A stretch of DNA of 64,000 bases from JAPWJZ01 sp964575605 (GCA_964575605.1 CAZNRN010000001.1:124001-188000), one strand, 5' to 3'; counted from the stretch's first letter, positions 1 to 8,328 are shown. Translations and numbers: made by a program. Notes: generated from the letters alone by a model not told the origin.

Positions 1-363
1 GCCCTTGTTGCGCATGCTGTATGTCGACAGCGTCACGGGCATTTTGACGATCACCTTGTCATCGAAGGAAACCAGCTGGAAATTGTTGCGCAGGCTGGTG
101 ACTTTGGCCTCCAGCACGCTTTCCTTCTCGAATTCGCTGGCTTTCAGGTATTCGTCGGTCTTGCTGGCCATTTCCTTCCAGTTGGGCAGGCGGCCGGCGA
201 GGCGGTGGTAGATGAGTGCAATCTGCTCGCGCGTGGTTGCGGACTGCATATCTTGGCTTTTGGAAACGGCAAAATCCCCGCCGCCGAACTCGAACTGCGC
301 AAGCGCAGGCGCCGCGGCAGCGAAAGCGAGGCCGAGAACACACAAAAAGACCAGTTTTTTCAT
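1..363 (-). CDS. Exported protein of unknown function (3' part cut off by window edge)
   Basis: The frame is open from an ATG at 363 down to base 1, so the C-terminus lies outside the window. The N-terminus is a clear Sec signal peptide: MKKL, a hydrophobic Leu/Ala stretch, then a probable cleavage after APALAQ near residue 22. The mature part is mixed-charge and looks helical (LPNWKEMASKTDEYL, residues about 60-75), then becomes beta-like. A periplasmic location follows from the signal. I do not recognise the family. It is divergent from the Smr gene, with an 88-base gap between the start codons. Confidence 0.7.
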   Translation of the reverse strand, partial: MKKLVFLCVLGLAFAAAAPALAQFEFGGGDFAVSKSQDMQSATTREQIALIYHRLAGRLPNWKEMASKTDEYLKASEFEKESVLEAKVTSLRNNFQLVSFDDKVIVKMPVTLSTYSMRNKG

Positions 364-451
364 GGTGCTATACCCTTGGGAACCACATATAGTGAATATA
401 GCATGAAAGAGGTTAAAAGCGAGTCACCGCCCCCGAAGCGCACTTAAAATC

Positions 452-976
452 ATGAAAAAAGGCAAAAAAGAGACAAAAACCGGGGATAGCGAAGCCGAAA
501 AACTCTGGCGGCATGTGACGCGTTCGGTCGAGCCCCTCAAGCCCCGTGCGAAGCCCGCCAAGCCTGCCGTTACGGCAAAGGACAAACCGGCGACTACGAA
601 AGAAAAGCCCCGCCTGCCGCCGGCCCCGCCGCCCAAACTTCAGCCCTCCCCCGCGCCGCCTGCCTTTGACAAGGGCGAGGAGGAAAAATTGCGCCGCGGC
701 AAAAGGGAGATGGAGGCGAAGCTCGACCTGCACGGCATGGGGCAGGCCGAGGCCTATGACGCGCTCCACCGCTTTATCATCCGCAGCCGCGGGCGAGACC
801 TGCGCAACCTGCTGGTCATCACCGGCAAGGGGCGCGTGGGCGGCGGCGTGTTACGGCGCCTGTTGCCGCTGTGGCTGGAAGAAGCAAGCTTGCGCGGCGC
901 GATACTGGCTTTCACGCCAGCGCGGCGCGAGGACGGCGGCGAAGGTGCCTTTTATATACGGCTTAGAAAAAAATAG
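452..976 (+). CDS. Smr-domain protein (MutS2/SmrA-like)
   Basis: A 174-residue protein. The first 90 residues are Lys/Pro/Ala-rich and probably disordered. The C-terminal 85 residues form an Smr domain: the LDLHGMGQAEAYDAL motif at about 91-105, then VITGKG at about 124-129, and a GGVLRRLLPLWL helix. Smr domains bind and often nick nucleic acid; LDLHG and TGxG are the family hallmarks. Short stand-alone Smr proteins with disordered N-termini are common in alphaproteobacteria. No substrate can be inferred here. It ends 28 bases before the convergent end of the next gene. Confidence 0.88.
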   Translation: MKKGKKETKTGDSEAEKLWRHVTRSVEPLKPRAKPAKPAVTAKDKPATTKEKPRLPPAPPPKLQPSPAPPAFDKGEEEKLRRGKREMEAKLDLHGMGQAEAYDALHRFIIRSRGRDLRNLLVITGKGRVGGGVLRRLLPLWLEEASLRGAILAFTPARREDGGEGAFYIRLRKK

Positions 977-1004
977 CGCGCACCGCGCGCGGGGAAAAAA
1001 TAAA

Positions 1005-1835
1005 TCAGGGCTTCGGCTGCGGCAGTTTGACGCCGAATTTTTTGTCGAAGCTTTCATCATAGTCGCGCGGGTTGCCACCCAGGGATTTCAGGCGGTCGAA
1101 GGCGAGTTTCAGCGCCGTGTCGCCATAGTCGCGGAAGGCAAAGCCCGACATCGCCGCCTGTTTGCCGTCGGTGCCGGTGAAGACCTCGGTCACGCGCTGC
1201 GTTTCGAAATTGAAAACCGTCTGCAGTTTTCCGTTCTCCAGTTCCTTGATGATCGACACGGTTTGCGCGTCGATGAAATGCGTGTCGGGATATACCACTT
1301 TCGGCAGCGCCATGACGACGCCGGTGCGCGCCGACGACGCGCGCGCGCCATGCTGCGGCAGCAGGCAGACATTATCGAAGAAAGAGGGATCCGCTATATA
1401 TCCCCCCGGCGTGCGCTTGAAATTCTTGCTGGATGAATCGGCGCGCTGGGTGAACACCTGCGGGAAATCGCGGGCGAACCCCATACGGTAAAGCGCCTTC
1501 ACCGAATTTTCGTCGAGGCGTGCCTCCATCGTGAAATGCGGCGGGCCCGCGCGCAGCGTGATGTCGAAGGAAACGCCAAGCAGCTTGAGGTTGCTGGGCC
1601 TGCCCGCGCGGTCGACCGTCATCTGGTAGAGCGTGGTGGAAGCGCGCGCGACGCCGTCCCTCACCGAAAAATCGGCCTCGTCGTCCAGCGCGAAAATGGT
1701 TTCGCCGGCCTTGAAGGCGCCGCCCACCGTTTCGATGTGTGCGTCGGGGCGGCCGTCGACAAAAGTGACCGAGAACTGGCGTGTAGACTGCGTGTCCAGC
1801 AGGAAACGCTTGCCGCTGTAGCCATCGCCCGTCAC
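1005..1835 (-). CDS. Member 1 of a five-gene paralogous family (shared C-terminal module)
   Basis: A 276-residue protein of unknown function. The last 70 residues carry a module repeated in the four genes upstream: FNFETQRVTEVF, then FAFRDYGDTAL, then LKSLGGNPRDY. The N-terminal 200 residues are not obviously ankyrin-like and differ from the sisters, so this member may have its own front domain. It has no signal peptide and no clear membrane segment. Its start overlaps the stop of the preceding gene by four bases (1832-1835), which suggests translational coupling and one transcript. The function is unknown. Confidence 0.75.
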   Translation of the reverse strand: MTGDGYSGKRFLLDTQSTRQFSVTFVDGRPDAHIETVGGAFKAGETIFALDDEADFSVRDGVARASTTLYQMTVDRAGRPSNLKLLGVSFDITLRAGPPHFTMEARLDENSVKALYRMGFARDFPQVFTQRADSSSKNFKRTPGGYIADPSFFDNVCLLPQHGARASSARTGVVMALPKVVYPDTHFIDAQTVSIIKELENGKLQTVFNFETQRVTEVFTGTDGKQAAMSGFAFRDYGDTALKLAFDRLKSLGGNPRDYDESFDKKFGVKLPQPKP

Positions 1836-2827
1836 GGCACGTCGCTCCGCCCGAGGCCCTTGATGCTGGCGGGTTTCGGCGTCACCGGCTTGCCGCGCAG
1901 GGTATAGCCCGAGACGCTGGGCTCGCCGCCCAGTTCGGTGAGCTTCAGGCGCGCCTGCTCGACCGCTTCGGGGCCGTAATCGTCGAAGGAGAAATCCTTG
2001 ACGACGTTCGAGCGCGGATTGCTATGCTCGTAAACTTCCGACACGCGCCGCGCGGCGAAGTTGTAGATAATACGCAGGTTGCCGGTGTTATCGGGAAACG
2101 GTTTCGTTTCGATGAGTGTTTCGCGATCACGCGCCATGAAGCGCCCGTAATCCCACCAGATGTCGCGCAGGTCGTTATAAAGCTTTATTTTGCGGTTCCC
2201 CAGCGCCCAGTTCATCCACGAGCCGACGTCGAGGAAGTTGCCCTGCGCGTGGCGCGCCATGATGCGGCCGATATCCTTGCGCCCTTCCGCAACCGCGTTC
2301 AGGAAGACCTGTCCGTTGTCGAGGCCGGGGTCCGCGCCCATCTGCAGCAACTGGTCGACGGCCGAAGCATTGCCCTCGAACCGCAGGCCTTCCATGATCA
2401 GCTGCGGCCGCGCGGCGGAGCGCAGCGGATAGGTCAAGTCGATCGTCGCGCCCGCCGATTGCGCGGCGCGGCTGATGGCGGTCAGGTCTTCGCCGGTGCC
2501 GTAAAAGGCCTTGGCGTTGAAGATATCCTGCCAGCCGAAAACCTTGCGCTCGGCCAGCATGACCAGACGGTCGGTGTCGAGATGGCCGAGCGTGTACTGG
2601 TAACGCTGCGCGGGCCAGCTGTTGGACTGCATCAGCGTAACGAGTTTCTTAAACGGCTCCAGCGCCTTGAGGCGTTCCTGTTCCGCTTCCTTCTCGCTGC
2701 GGGTGGAGGACGGCAGACGGCGCGCGGCGTCCATGTCGACAAGGCGCAGCTCCGCATTTACCTCGTCTGCGCAGTCGCGCCAGAGGGCGGGTTCCTTGCT
2801 GAACTTGAAAAGGTCTTCCGTCGCCAT
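1832..2827 (-). CDS. Member 2 of the paralogous family, ankyrin-like middle
   Basis: 331 residues, soluble. The middle contains degenerate ankyrin-like helices (VDQLLQMGADPGLDNG, then FLNAVAEGRKDIGRIM). Near the C-terminus comes the shared module: IIYNFAARRVSEVYEH, FSFDDYGPEAVEQA, LTELGGEP. A weaker block around residues 90-140 (LGHLDTDRLVML) corresponds to LDPDKCILL and LPLDKALLI in members 4 and 5. It follows member 3 with 9 bases between stop and start and overlaps member 1 by four bases. The function is unknown; the layout suggests a protein-interaction front with a common tail domain. Confidence 0.75.
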   Translation of the reverse strand: MATEDLFKFSKEPALWRDCADEVNAELRLVDMDAARRLPSSTRSEKEAEQERLKALEPFKKLVTLMQSNSWPAQRYQYTLGHLDTDRLVMLAERKVFGWQDIFNAKAFYGTGEDLTAISRAAQSAGATIDLTYPLRSAARPQLIMEGLRFEGNASAVDQLLQMGADPGLDNGQVFLNAVAEGRKDIGRIMARHAQGNFLDVGSWMNWALGNRKIKLYNDLRDIWWDYGRFMARDRETLIETKPFPDNTGNLRIIYNFAARRVSEVYEHSNPRSNVVKDFSFDDYGPEAVEQARLKLTELGGEPSVSGYTLRGKPVTPKPASIKGLGRSDVP

Positions 2828-2836
2828 AGGGTTCCT

Positions 2837-3178
2837 TTACAGCGACAGGCCCGGGCCCTTGGCGGGCGGGGCGGGAATTTTGTCCAGCAGGGCTTCGGGC
2901 GCGCGCGGGTTGCAGCCTGCTTTTTTCAGGAGGTGATAATGCCATTCGATGCTGCCCGCGTCGAACTCGCCGAAGGTGAAAACCTTGCCGCCCTTGGTGT
3001 CGTTACAGGGCAGCACCGTCACGATGCGGTTGAGAAAATCAATCGTGACGGTCTGCAGCGTATAGCCGTTATTGTCGAGCTGCGTGCCGCGGATAACGTG
3101 GTCGCCAAAAGTCTCGATCCGATATCGCTCCGGCACCTTGGTCGAGGCGGCGTTAAATGGTTCGCTGGCGGCGGGCAT
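2837..3178 (-). CDS. Member 3 of the paralogous family, minimal form
   Basis: A 113-residue protein that is almost only the shared module in diverged form: TIDFLNRIVTVL, FTFGEFDAGSIEW, LKKAGCNPRAPE. It lacks the ankyrin-like part, so it is either a natural minimal form or a truncated copy. A sigma70-type promoter (TTGACA, 17-base spacer, TACAAA) lies 42-70 bases upstream, and it heads the three-gene unit that runs down to position 1005. Its divergence from the other four modules (no FNF, Cys in place of Gly in LGG) makes family membership slightly less certain. Confidence 0.68.
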   Translation of the reverse strand: MPAASEPFNAASTKVPERYRIETFGDHVIRGTQLDNNGYTLQTVTIDFLNRIVTVLPCNDTKGGKVFTFGEFDAGSIEWHYHLLKKAGCNPRAPEALLDKIPAPPAKGPGLSL

Positions 3179-3219
3179 CGGCCTTCAATCCCCTGGATAA
3201 ACGATTTCTGTGACGGTTT

Positions 3220-3248
3220 TTTGTAGCCGCCCCGCCATGATATGTCAA
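3220..3248 (-). promoter_or_regulatory. Sigma70-type promoter for the 3178-1005 unit
   Basis: On the minus strand TTGACA (3248-3243) is followed by a 17-base spacer and TACAAA (3225-3220). A 21-base stretch covering the -35 (3239-3259) is repeated exactly at 4263-4283 upstream of the next paralogue. Confidence 0.7.
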
Positions 3249-3290
3249 TGCGTTATGGGATTCGGCGGGGGTCTTGCAGTATTACGAAAA

Positions 3291-4211
3291 CTACTCTGGC
3301 CGGCGAAGTGCTGCGGCCGGCGCCTTGGGCTTGTCCAGCGCCCCTTCCAGCTCGCGGGGGCTGCCCCCTAAGCGAATCAGTGTCTCGCGCGCATGGCGCA
3401 AGGCGTCGGGGTCGTAGTCGTCGAACCTGATGCCGTTCACCACGGCCTGCGCGCCCTGCGCGGTCTCGTAGATTTCCTGCACGCGGCGGGCGCGGAAATT
3501 GAAAAGGGTTTTGAAAACGCTCACGCCCCTGGTGTCGGGGACGTATTTCGCTTCCATCAATGTCTGCTCGTCGATCTTCAGGAATCCGGTGCGCGTCAGC
3601 GCTTCCTGCACACGGCCCAGCTGCGTGTAATTCTGTTCGCGCTGCAGGGCATCCATCACGCGCTGCACGGTTGCCGACGACGCGCCGTGTTCAAGCAGCG
3701 GGCGGATGCAGTCGGCTTCGTGCTTGCGCAGCGCGTATTCCAGCCATTTGCCTTCGCCGTAATTCGGGTCTGCGCCCCATTTCAGCAGCTGCCGCACCAT
3801 ATCGGGCGAGCGTTTGGTGGCAAAGCCGGGCGCGATATCGGTGGGGTTTGCAATCCATGTCAGCACGGGGCTGATATCGAGCTTTGCACCCTGCCCTGCG
3901 TCTTTCGTATAGGCGTCGTAGAGTTTTTTCGCCTCGTCCAGTTCGCCGCGGATGACGCGGCCGGTCAGCGGCATCCACCACGGCAGGTGGCCTGCGCGGC
4001 AGAGCAAAATGCATTTGTCGGGATCAAGCTGGCCAAAGGTGAAAACACGGCGGTCGTTCGGCCAGGCGGCGGTATCGTTCACGGCCGCTGTCAGCAGCGA
4101 CGACAGATCCTGGCCCAGCCCCAGCGAAATATTGGAGGGCGTCACGTCTTTCAGCAGCTGCGACAGCCTGTCCGCTGTCTCCTGCCACATGGAATTGCCT
4201 TCTCCCGCCAC
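3291..4211 (-). CDS. Member 4 of the paralogous family, ankyrin-like middle
   Basis: 306 residues, soluble. It shares two blocks with member 5: LDPDKCILLCRAGHLPWW at about residues 70-87 and an ankyrin-like segment (VRQLLKWGADPNYGEGKW) with further helices ending in GASSATVQRVMDAL. The C-terminal module reads TLFNFRARRVQEIYET, IRFDDYDPDALRHA, LIRLGGSPREL. Its own promoter sits just upstream and a 112-base gap separates it from member 3. The start at 4211 gives MAGEGNSMW; ATG 4190 (the Met before WQETAD) is an alternative. The function is unknown. Confidence 0.76.
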   Translation of the reverse strand: MAGEGNSMWQETADRLSQLLKDVTPSNISLGLGQDLSSLLTAAVNDTAAWPNDRRVFTFGQLDPDKCILLCRAGHLPWWMPLTGRVIRGELDEAKKLYDAYTKDAGQGAKLDISPVLTWIANPTDIAPGFATKRSPDMVRQLLKWGADPNYGEGKWLEYALRKHEADCIRPLLEHGASSATVQRVMDALQREQNYTQLGRVQEALTRTGFLKIDEQTLMEAKYVPDTRGVSVFKTLFNFRARRVQEIYETAQGAQAVVNGIRFDDYDPDALRHARETLIRLGGSPRELEGALDKPKAPAAALRRPE

Positions 4212-4243
4212 GGGTGCCGTCCTTGAATTGATGATACGGGGGG

Positions 4244-4272
4244 ATTATCGCGGCGGTACCGCGATATGTCAA
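4244..4272 (-). promoter_or_regulatory. Sigma70-type promoter for the gene starting at 4211
   Basis: Minus strand TTGACA (4272-4267), exact 17-base spacer, GATAAT (4249-4244). The predicted transcript start is about 25 bases upstream of the ATG. The -35 region is an exact copy of that at 3239-3259. Confidence 0.75.
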
Positions 4273-4304
4273 TGCGTTATGGGTATGGAGGGATTCTGGA
4301 AAAA

Positions 4305-5258
4305 TCAGCCGAAGCCGGTGCTACCGGGGCGTACATAGGGGGTGGGCTTGCCGCCCAGTTTTTTCAGCGCCTTTTGCGCGTCTTCGATCGCGCCGCCGTC
4401 GTAGTCCTCGAAGCGGAGCGACACCATCGCGCCGTCGGGCCGGCCCGGCTGCACATGCACTTCCTGCACGCGGCGGGTGGCAAAATTGAAATAGGATTTC
4501 AGCGTCGTGCCCTCGGGCGAGAAAGTGGCCTGCAGCAAAATCTGGTCGTCGATTTTTCCCGAGAGCGTCGTGCAGCGCAGCGCGTCCTCGACGATTTTCA
4601 CCTGCGAGTGATCTTTCTCGTCGCGCAACGCCGCCAGCACGCGCGTGACCACCGCCGCATCCGCGCCGCGCGAGATGAAGCATTTGACGCCCGTCTCGTT
4701 CATGCAGCGCATCGCCTTTTCCAGCCATGTGCCGTTGTCGTGGTTGACGTCGGCGCCCATGTCGAAAACGGCGTCGATCAGGTGGTTGGTGAGCTTGTTA
4801 CTATACCCGTCGACCAGCGAATGCGGATAGCAGACCCATGTCATCATCGAACTGGGGTTGGGCTGTTGCGCCTTCAGCACATCGATGCGGTCGTGGATTT
4901 TTTTCAAGCCCTCGATATCGCCGCAATAGGCGCGGCCGGTTTTGATCACCCACCAGGGCAGCGCACCCGATTCACAAATCAGCAGCGCCTTGTCGAGCGG
5001 CAATTGGCCGCCGACGAAAACCTTGAAATCGTTCTGGTCCTTGTCCAGCGCCGCGAGATCGGCGAAATATTTCTGCGTGCGCTCATCCAGCACCGGCTTG
5101 CCCTTCGCATCCACGGAAACGCCGTTCGCCAGCTGCGTATAGGCAGTGAGGCGCTTGTTCCATTTTTCAAGCTGGGTTTCCGGTTTCTCGGGCATCGCAG
5201 GCTCCGGCTCCTTCTCCGGTTCGGGGGCCTCGGGGGGCTTTTTCTTCCAAAACAACAT
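4305..5258 (-). CDS. Member 5 of the paralogous family, ankyrin-like middle
   Basis: 317 residues. The N-terminus has a Pro/Glu-rich low-complexity stretch (residues 7-30). Conserved blocks follow: LPLDKALLICESGALPWW near 90-107, an ankyrin-like LIDAVFDMGADVNHDNGTW, and the terminal module SYFNFATRRVQEVHV, LRFEDYDGGAIEDA, LKKLGGKPTPY. The start is uncertain. ATG 5258 lies only about 9 bases after the predicted -10, so the message would be almost leaderless. Met22 (ATG 5195) has GGAGAAGGAG a few bases upstream and would drop the acidic stretch. Confidence 0.75.
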   Translation of the reverse strand: MLFWKKKPPEAPEPEKEPEPAMPEKPETQLEKWNKRLTAYTQLANGVSVDAKGKPVLDERTQKYFADLAALDKDQNDFKVFVGGQLPLDKALLICESGALPWWVIKTGRAYCGDIEGLKKIHDRIDVLKAQQPNPSSMMTWVCYPHSLVDGYSNKLTNHLIDAVFDMGADVNHDNGTWLEKAMRCMNETGVKCFISRGADAAVVTRVLAALRDEKDHSQVKIVEDALRCTTLSGKIDDQILLQATFSPEGTTLKSYFNFATRRVQEVHVQPGRPDGAMVSLRFEDYDGGAIEDAQKALKKLGGKPTPYVRPGSTGFG

Positions 5259-5266
5259 TCACGGCC

Positions 5267-5295
5267 ATTATCAGGCAGCTGTTTTAATATGTCAA
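5267..5295 (-). promoter_or_regulatory. Sigma70-type promoter for the gene starting at 5258
   Basis: Minus strand TTGACA (5295-5290), 17-base spacer, GATAAT (5272-5267). It is the same TTGACATAT...GATAAT layout as the other two promoters of this family. Confidence 0.72.
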
Positions 5296-5385
5296 ATGAT
5301 TAGAGTGCTTTAGAATCAATGTCATACTGTAACCCTGTCCATGCGTCACACCCGGTGCATGTTACTTGCCCCATTCTCCACTTGC

Positions 5386-5409
5386 CACCCCGCCGAAGGG
5401 CGGGGTGGA
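5386..5409. repeat. Perfect 10-bp hairpin in the intergenic gap
   Basis: CCACCCCGCC, GAAG loop, GGCGGGGTGG. It has no T-run on either side, so it is not a typical intrinsic terminator. It lies between the DUF5063-like gene and the paralogous family and may limit read-through. Confidence 0.5.
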
Positions 5410-5453
5410 GCTATTGGCAAATGCGGTCGTGGATTTCAACGGACTCCAACCCC

Positions 5454-5909
5454 TTAAGCTTTAAACTTGTCATGCAGGTATAATTGCAGGTATCGCAAAT
5501 GCCTTCCCCAATGAATGCCGAATAAAAACTGAAAATTAAACAACGCATCCTGTTCAGAAGTGTTTTTAAAATACCAAAGCACTTCTTTTAAATCGCCTGC
5601 AATATCTACAATATCATCTGTAGCATCCCCGATAGCGAGTGAAGCCTGTCCTATATTTTCAGAGACATCTAAAGCGACATTGTAATAACCCAATGAAGGA
5701 AATAATTTTCCTATGCTTTGATAGTCGGCCTCATAGTCTCTCGCCGGCGGATCGGGATAATCGCGATCATCAAAGGTGGCATTTACCTTATGTGATAGCA
5801 GGGCCAGTTCATCCAAGCTGAGAATGAGCTTTTTGATTCTGTCTGTTTCTTCGCCTTCATCGGAAGTAAGGATAGCCAGATAGTTTTCAATGGCTTCTTT
5901 TACATTCAT
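5454..5909 (-). CDS. DUF5063-like protein
   Basis: 151 residues, acidic, soluble, all-helical in appearance. The C-terminal half matches what I know of DUF5063 proteins: DIAGDLKEVLWYF at about 104-116, then a segment ending HWGRHLRYLQLYLHD. The function of DUF5063 is unknown. The gene is clearly lower in GC than its neighbours (more AT in third positions), which suggests later acquisition. The start at ATG 5909 is followed by VKEAIENYLAIL. It lies 12 bases after the stop of the HExxH gene on the same strand, so they may share a transcript. Confidence 0.72.
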   Translation of the reverse strand: MNVKEAIENYLAILTSDEGEETDRIKKLILSLDELALLSHKVNATFDDRDYPDPPARDYEADYQSIGKLFPSLGYYNVALDVSENIGQASLAIGDATDDIVDIAGDLKEVLWYFKNTSEQDALFNFQFLFGIHWGRHLRYLQLYLHDKFKA

Positions 5910-5921
5910 GAGGCTGCGGGA

Positions 5922-7184
5922 TTACTCCCACATCCCGAACTTGCGGCGGGGCGCATCACGCAGCGGCGGCTTGGTGGTGTCATCGCCGCCCTTGATGAAG
6001 GCATGGATGCCCGACGCCCAGCCGAGCACGATTTCGACCGCGTCGCGCATATGGACACCGAATTTTTTCAAAGCCGGCCCGTCTTCCTTCGGCAGGTGGT
6101 TTTTGTAGAACTTCTGCACGCGCTTGCCGGTCTGCTCCGTGAGGCCGCTGTGGCGGGCGTCGTCGAAGGACATGTTGGGCAGGTGGTCGTTCAGGTACGA
6201 CTTGCCGCGGTGCTGGATGCGGTCCTTGATCCACTGGCTGTCGACTTCCTTTGTGAAGTTTTTCTGCAGCCAGGGGAAGGAGCCTTTCAGTTTCGGCGCG
6301 TACATTTCCGCCCATTCGATATGCGCGTCTTCATAGAACGTGCGCAGGTAGAAGTTGTCGTAGAAAGCTTCAAAGGCTGCCGCGACCGAGGCGCCGTTCT
6401 GCAGGTTCTTGTCCGTGATCAGCACTTTTTCCGCGGCAAGGATGATGTCGGGGAAACGTTCGCGCATCTGCATCAAGGGGCCCTGCAGGCGCATCTGGTC
6501 CTTCGGGCCCGCGGGGTCGCCATAGGCGAGTTCCAGCGCGATTTGCGATTGCTGCGCATAGGCATCCGCCTCGATCGCGAAGGACATTTTAATACCCACC
6601 TCCGGCCTGTGGCGGGTGGAGGGGAAAAGATCGTGGCGCGAGTTCTGCACCGCATGCACCGATTCATGGCCGAGCAGCAGCGCGACGTATTCGGGGTTGT
6701 CATGGCCGCGCAGGATGATGAGTTTATCGGACGGGTCGCAGAGGCCGCCGGCGCCGCGATCTCCGGTACGTTTATCATCGAACACGATGCGGTAGCCTTC
6801 TTTCGTCAGTTCCTCCAGCACGGCGCGGCCGGTGGGGCTCTGGCTTAAAATGAACACGGCGTCTTCCAGCACACGCGCATTGCGTTCGTCGTCGGCGTCG
6901 AGCTGTTTCTTGCGGCGTTCTTTTTGCGCGTCGTTGGCAAAGGGGTCGGGTTTTTCGTTGCGCACGGTGCCGATGAAATCGACGTCGACGGGCGGGCGGG
7001 CATAGGCGCGGCGCTTCACGCCGTCTTCGGTGATGTCGACGGTGATCGTCCAGTCGCCGCGGTCAGGCGGCGTGGGCGGCGCGGGCGGGACATTCGCCTG
7101 CGGCGGCAATGTTACCGACATGCCCGGCCACTTCTGCGAGAGGTCCAGGAACTTCGGCGTAATTTTTTCAGGTAAACGTGACAT
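5922..7184 (-). CDS. Putative zinc metallopeptidase (HESVH; DUF6782-like)
   Basis: About 420 residues, soluble. A conserved core begins with AVFILSQSPTGRAVLEEL and carries HESVH inside LLLGHESVHAVQN, with a downstream EADAYAQQSQIALEL whose Glu could be the third zinc ligand. The gene at 23779 has the same order (LILSQSRTGR, HELAH, EADARAYEMKVAIEL), so the two are paralogues flanking the icm cluster. The DUF6782 assignment is from memory of that family and is less certain than the HExxH call. I chose ATG 7184 because GGGGGAA precedes it at a suitable distance; ATG 7211 adds nine residues. Confidence 0.72.
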   Translation of the reverse strand: MSRLPEKITPKFLDLSQKWPGMSVTLPPQANVPPAPPTPPDRGDWTITVDITEDGVKRRAYARPPVDVDFIGTVRNEKPDPFANDAQKERRKKQLDADDERNARVLEDAVFILSQSPTGRAVLEELTKEGYRIVFDDKRTGDRGAGGLCDPSDKLIILRGHDNPEYVALLLGHESVHAVQNSRHDLFPSTRHRPEVGIKMSFAIEADAYAQQSQIALELAYGDPAGPKDQMRLQGPLMQMRERFPDIILAAEKVLITDKNLQNGASVAAAFEAFYDNFYLRTFYEDAHIEWAEMYAPKLKGSFPWLQKNFTKEVDSQWIKDRIQHRGKSYLNDHLPNMSFDDARHSGLTEQTGKRVQKFYKNHLPKEDGPALKKFGVHMRDAVEIVLGWASGIHAFIKGGDDTTKPPLRDAPRRKFGMWE

Positions 7185-7265
7185 GAAGATTCCCCCAAAC
7201 ACACCCGACATGTCACGCCGTTTGATACGTCTATCTGAACATACTCTTCAAAAAACTGTCCAGAA

Positions 7266-7274
7266 TTATCCACA
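7266..7274 (+). promoter_or_regulatory. Isolated DnaA-box consensus
   Basis: TTATCCACA is a perfect match to the DnaA box, in the AT-rich gap between two divergent genes. A single box is weak evidence for DnaA control. Confidence 0.35.
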
Positions 7275-7389
7275 TAAAGACATAATAAACGGCGGCTATC
7301 GGCTTCGTCTTGAGTCGCCAGAATAGAGATGAATGCTTAATATTCCGTTGTTTTCCCATAATCCGCGCAGTTGATTGCGACGCCCCCTT

Positions 7390-8262
7390 ATGTTAAAAAT
7401 TCACCCCATGAACACCCGCCTGATTTTCAAGGAAGCCGCCGAAAAAGGCGCGTCGCTGCGCGATGCGAACCCCTATGCACAGCAGCTGAAGAATCATTTC
7501 CTCTCGGCCGCGCGCACGGGCGATGCGCAGAAACTGAAAGACGCCGTCACGTCCTTCCCGAAGGACGTCGACCTGATGCTCCATCACGGCACGGCGCTGC
7601 AGGCCGCCTGCGAGCGCAACCATCCGCAGGCGGTCAACGTATTGCTGGAAGCAGGCGCATCGCCCAACGTGCTGAACCGCGACCGCCTGACCTCGCCCAT
7701 GCACGAGGCCGCCAAGAACGACAACACGATGATTTTGGTACAGCTGATCCACAAGCGCGGCGACGTCAACCTCGACAGCCTGAACGGCACGCCGGCCGAG
7801 CGCGCCATCGACGCGAACGCGAACAAGGCGCTCGGCGTGCTGGTGACGCATGGCGCGGCATCGATGAAGTTCGACGACGAGGGGCATACGCTGCTGCACC
7901 GCGCGGCCAGGCTCGACCGCGCGGAAAGCCTTTGTTTACTGCTGTCAAAGGGCCTCGACATCAATGCGCTGGCGCGCGACGGCAAGACGCCTTTGATGGT
8001 CGCGGCCGAATTCGGCTCGCTCAACGTGGCGAAGGTTTTGCTGGAGAGGGGCGCCGATTACCGCATCATGGACGACATGCGCGACACCGCGCTCGACATT
8101 ATCACGCAGCATGGCGGCAATGACGAACGCACCGTCGAGGGCTTCCGCAGCCTGCTGAAGGCGCGCATCACACAGGACGCGGAACAGGCCGCCAAGCCTT
8201 TCAACGACGGCGCGGAAAAGCATATCGCCATCCGCCGCCCGCTGAAATTACGCAAGACCTGA
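7390..8262 (+). CDS. Ankyrin-repeat protein
   Basis: About 290 residues with five to six ankyrin repeats between residues 35 and 240. The clearest units are GTALQAACERNHPQAVNVLL, HTLLHRAARLDRAESLCLL and KTPLMVAAEFGSLNVAKVLL. Ankyrin repeats mediate protein-protein binding; no catalytic motif is visible. The tail is basic (IAIRRPLKLRKT) and resembles the tails of other ankyrin proteins in the window. ATG 7390 or 7408 is the likely start; a TTG at 7375 is also in frame. It has no signal peptide, so it is cytoplasmic unless secreted by a C-terminal signal. Confidence 0.85.
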   Translation: MLKIHPMNTRLIFKEAAEKGASLRDANPYAQQLKNHFLSAARTGDAQKLKDAVTSFPKDVDLMLHHGTALQAACERNHPQAVNVLLEAGASPNVLNRDRLTSPMHEAAKNDNTMILVQLIHKRGDVNLDSLNGTPAERAIDANANKALGVLVTHGAASMKFDDEGHTLLHRAARLDRAESLCLLLSKGLDINALARDGKTPLMVAAEFGSLNVAKVLLERGADYRIMDDMRDTALDIITQHGGNDERTVEGFRSLLKARITQDAEQAAKPFNDGAEKHIAIRRPLKLRKT

Positions 8263-8263
8263 A

Positions 8264-8310
8264 AACAACAAACCCGGCCCCCTGCCTGTCACGCGCAGGA
8301 GCCGGGCTGC
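8264..8310 (-). terminator. Minus-strand intrinsic terminator
   Basis: Inverted repeat CCCGGC...GCCGGG (8272-8307) with an internal CCTGC/GCAGG arm. Read on the minus strand it is followed by TTTGTTGTTTT. It would end transcription of the small gene 8478-8329. Confidence 0.5.
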
Positions 8311-8328
8311 TGACGTAAACCCCAAAAG

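Noticed and set aside
59..343. 94-codon minus frame at the left edge
   Set aside because: It lies in a different frame from the signal-peptide protein that starts at 363 and continues beyond the window; its Arg-rich composition is typical of a shadow.
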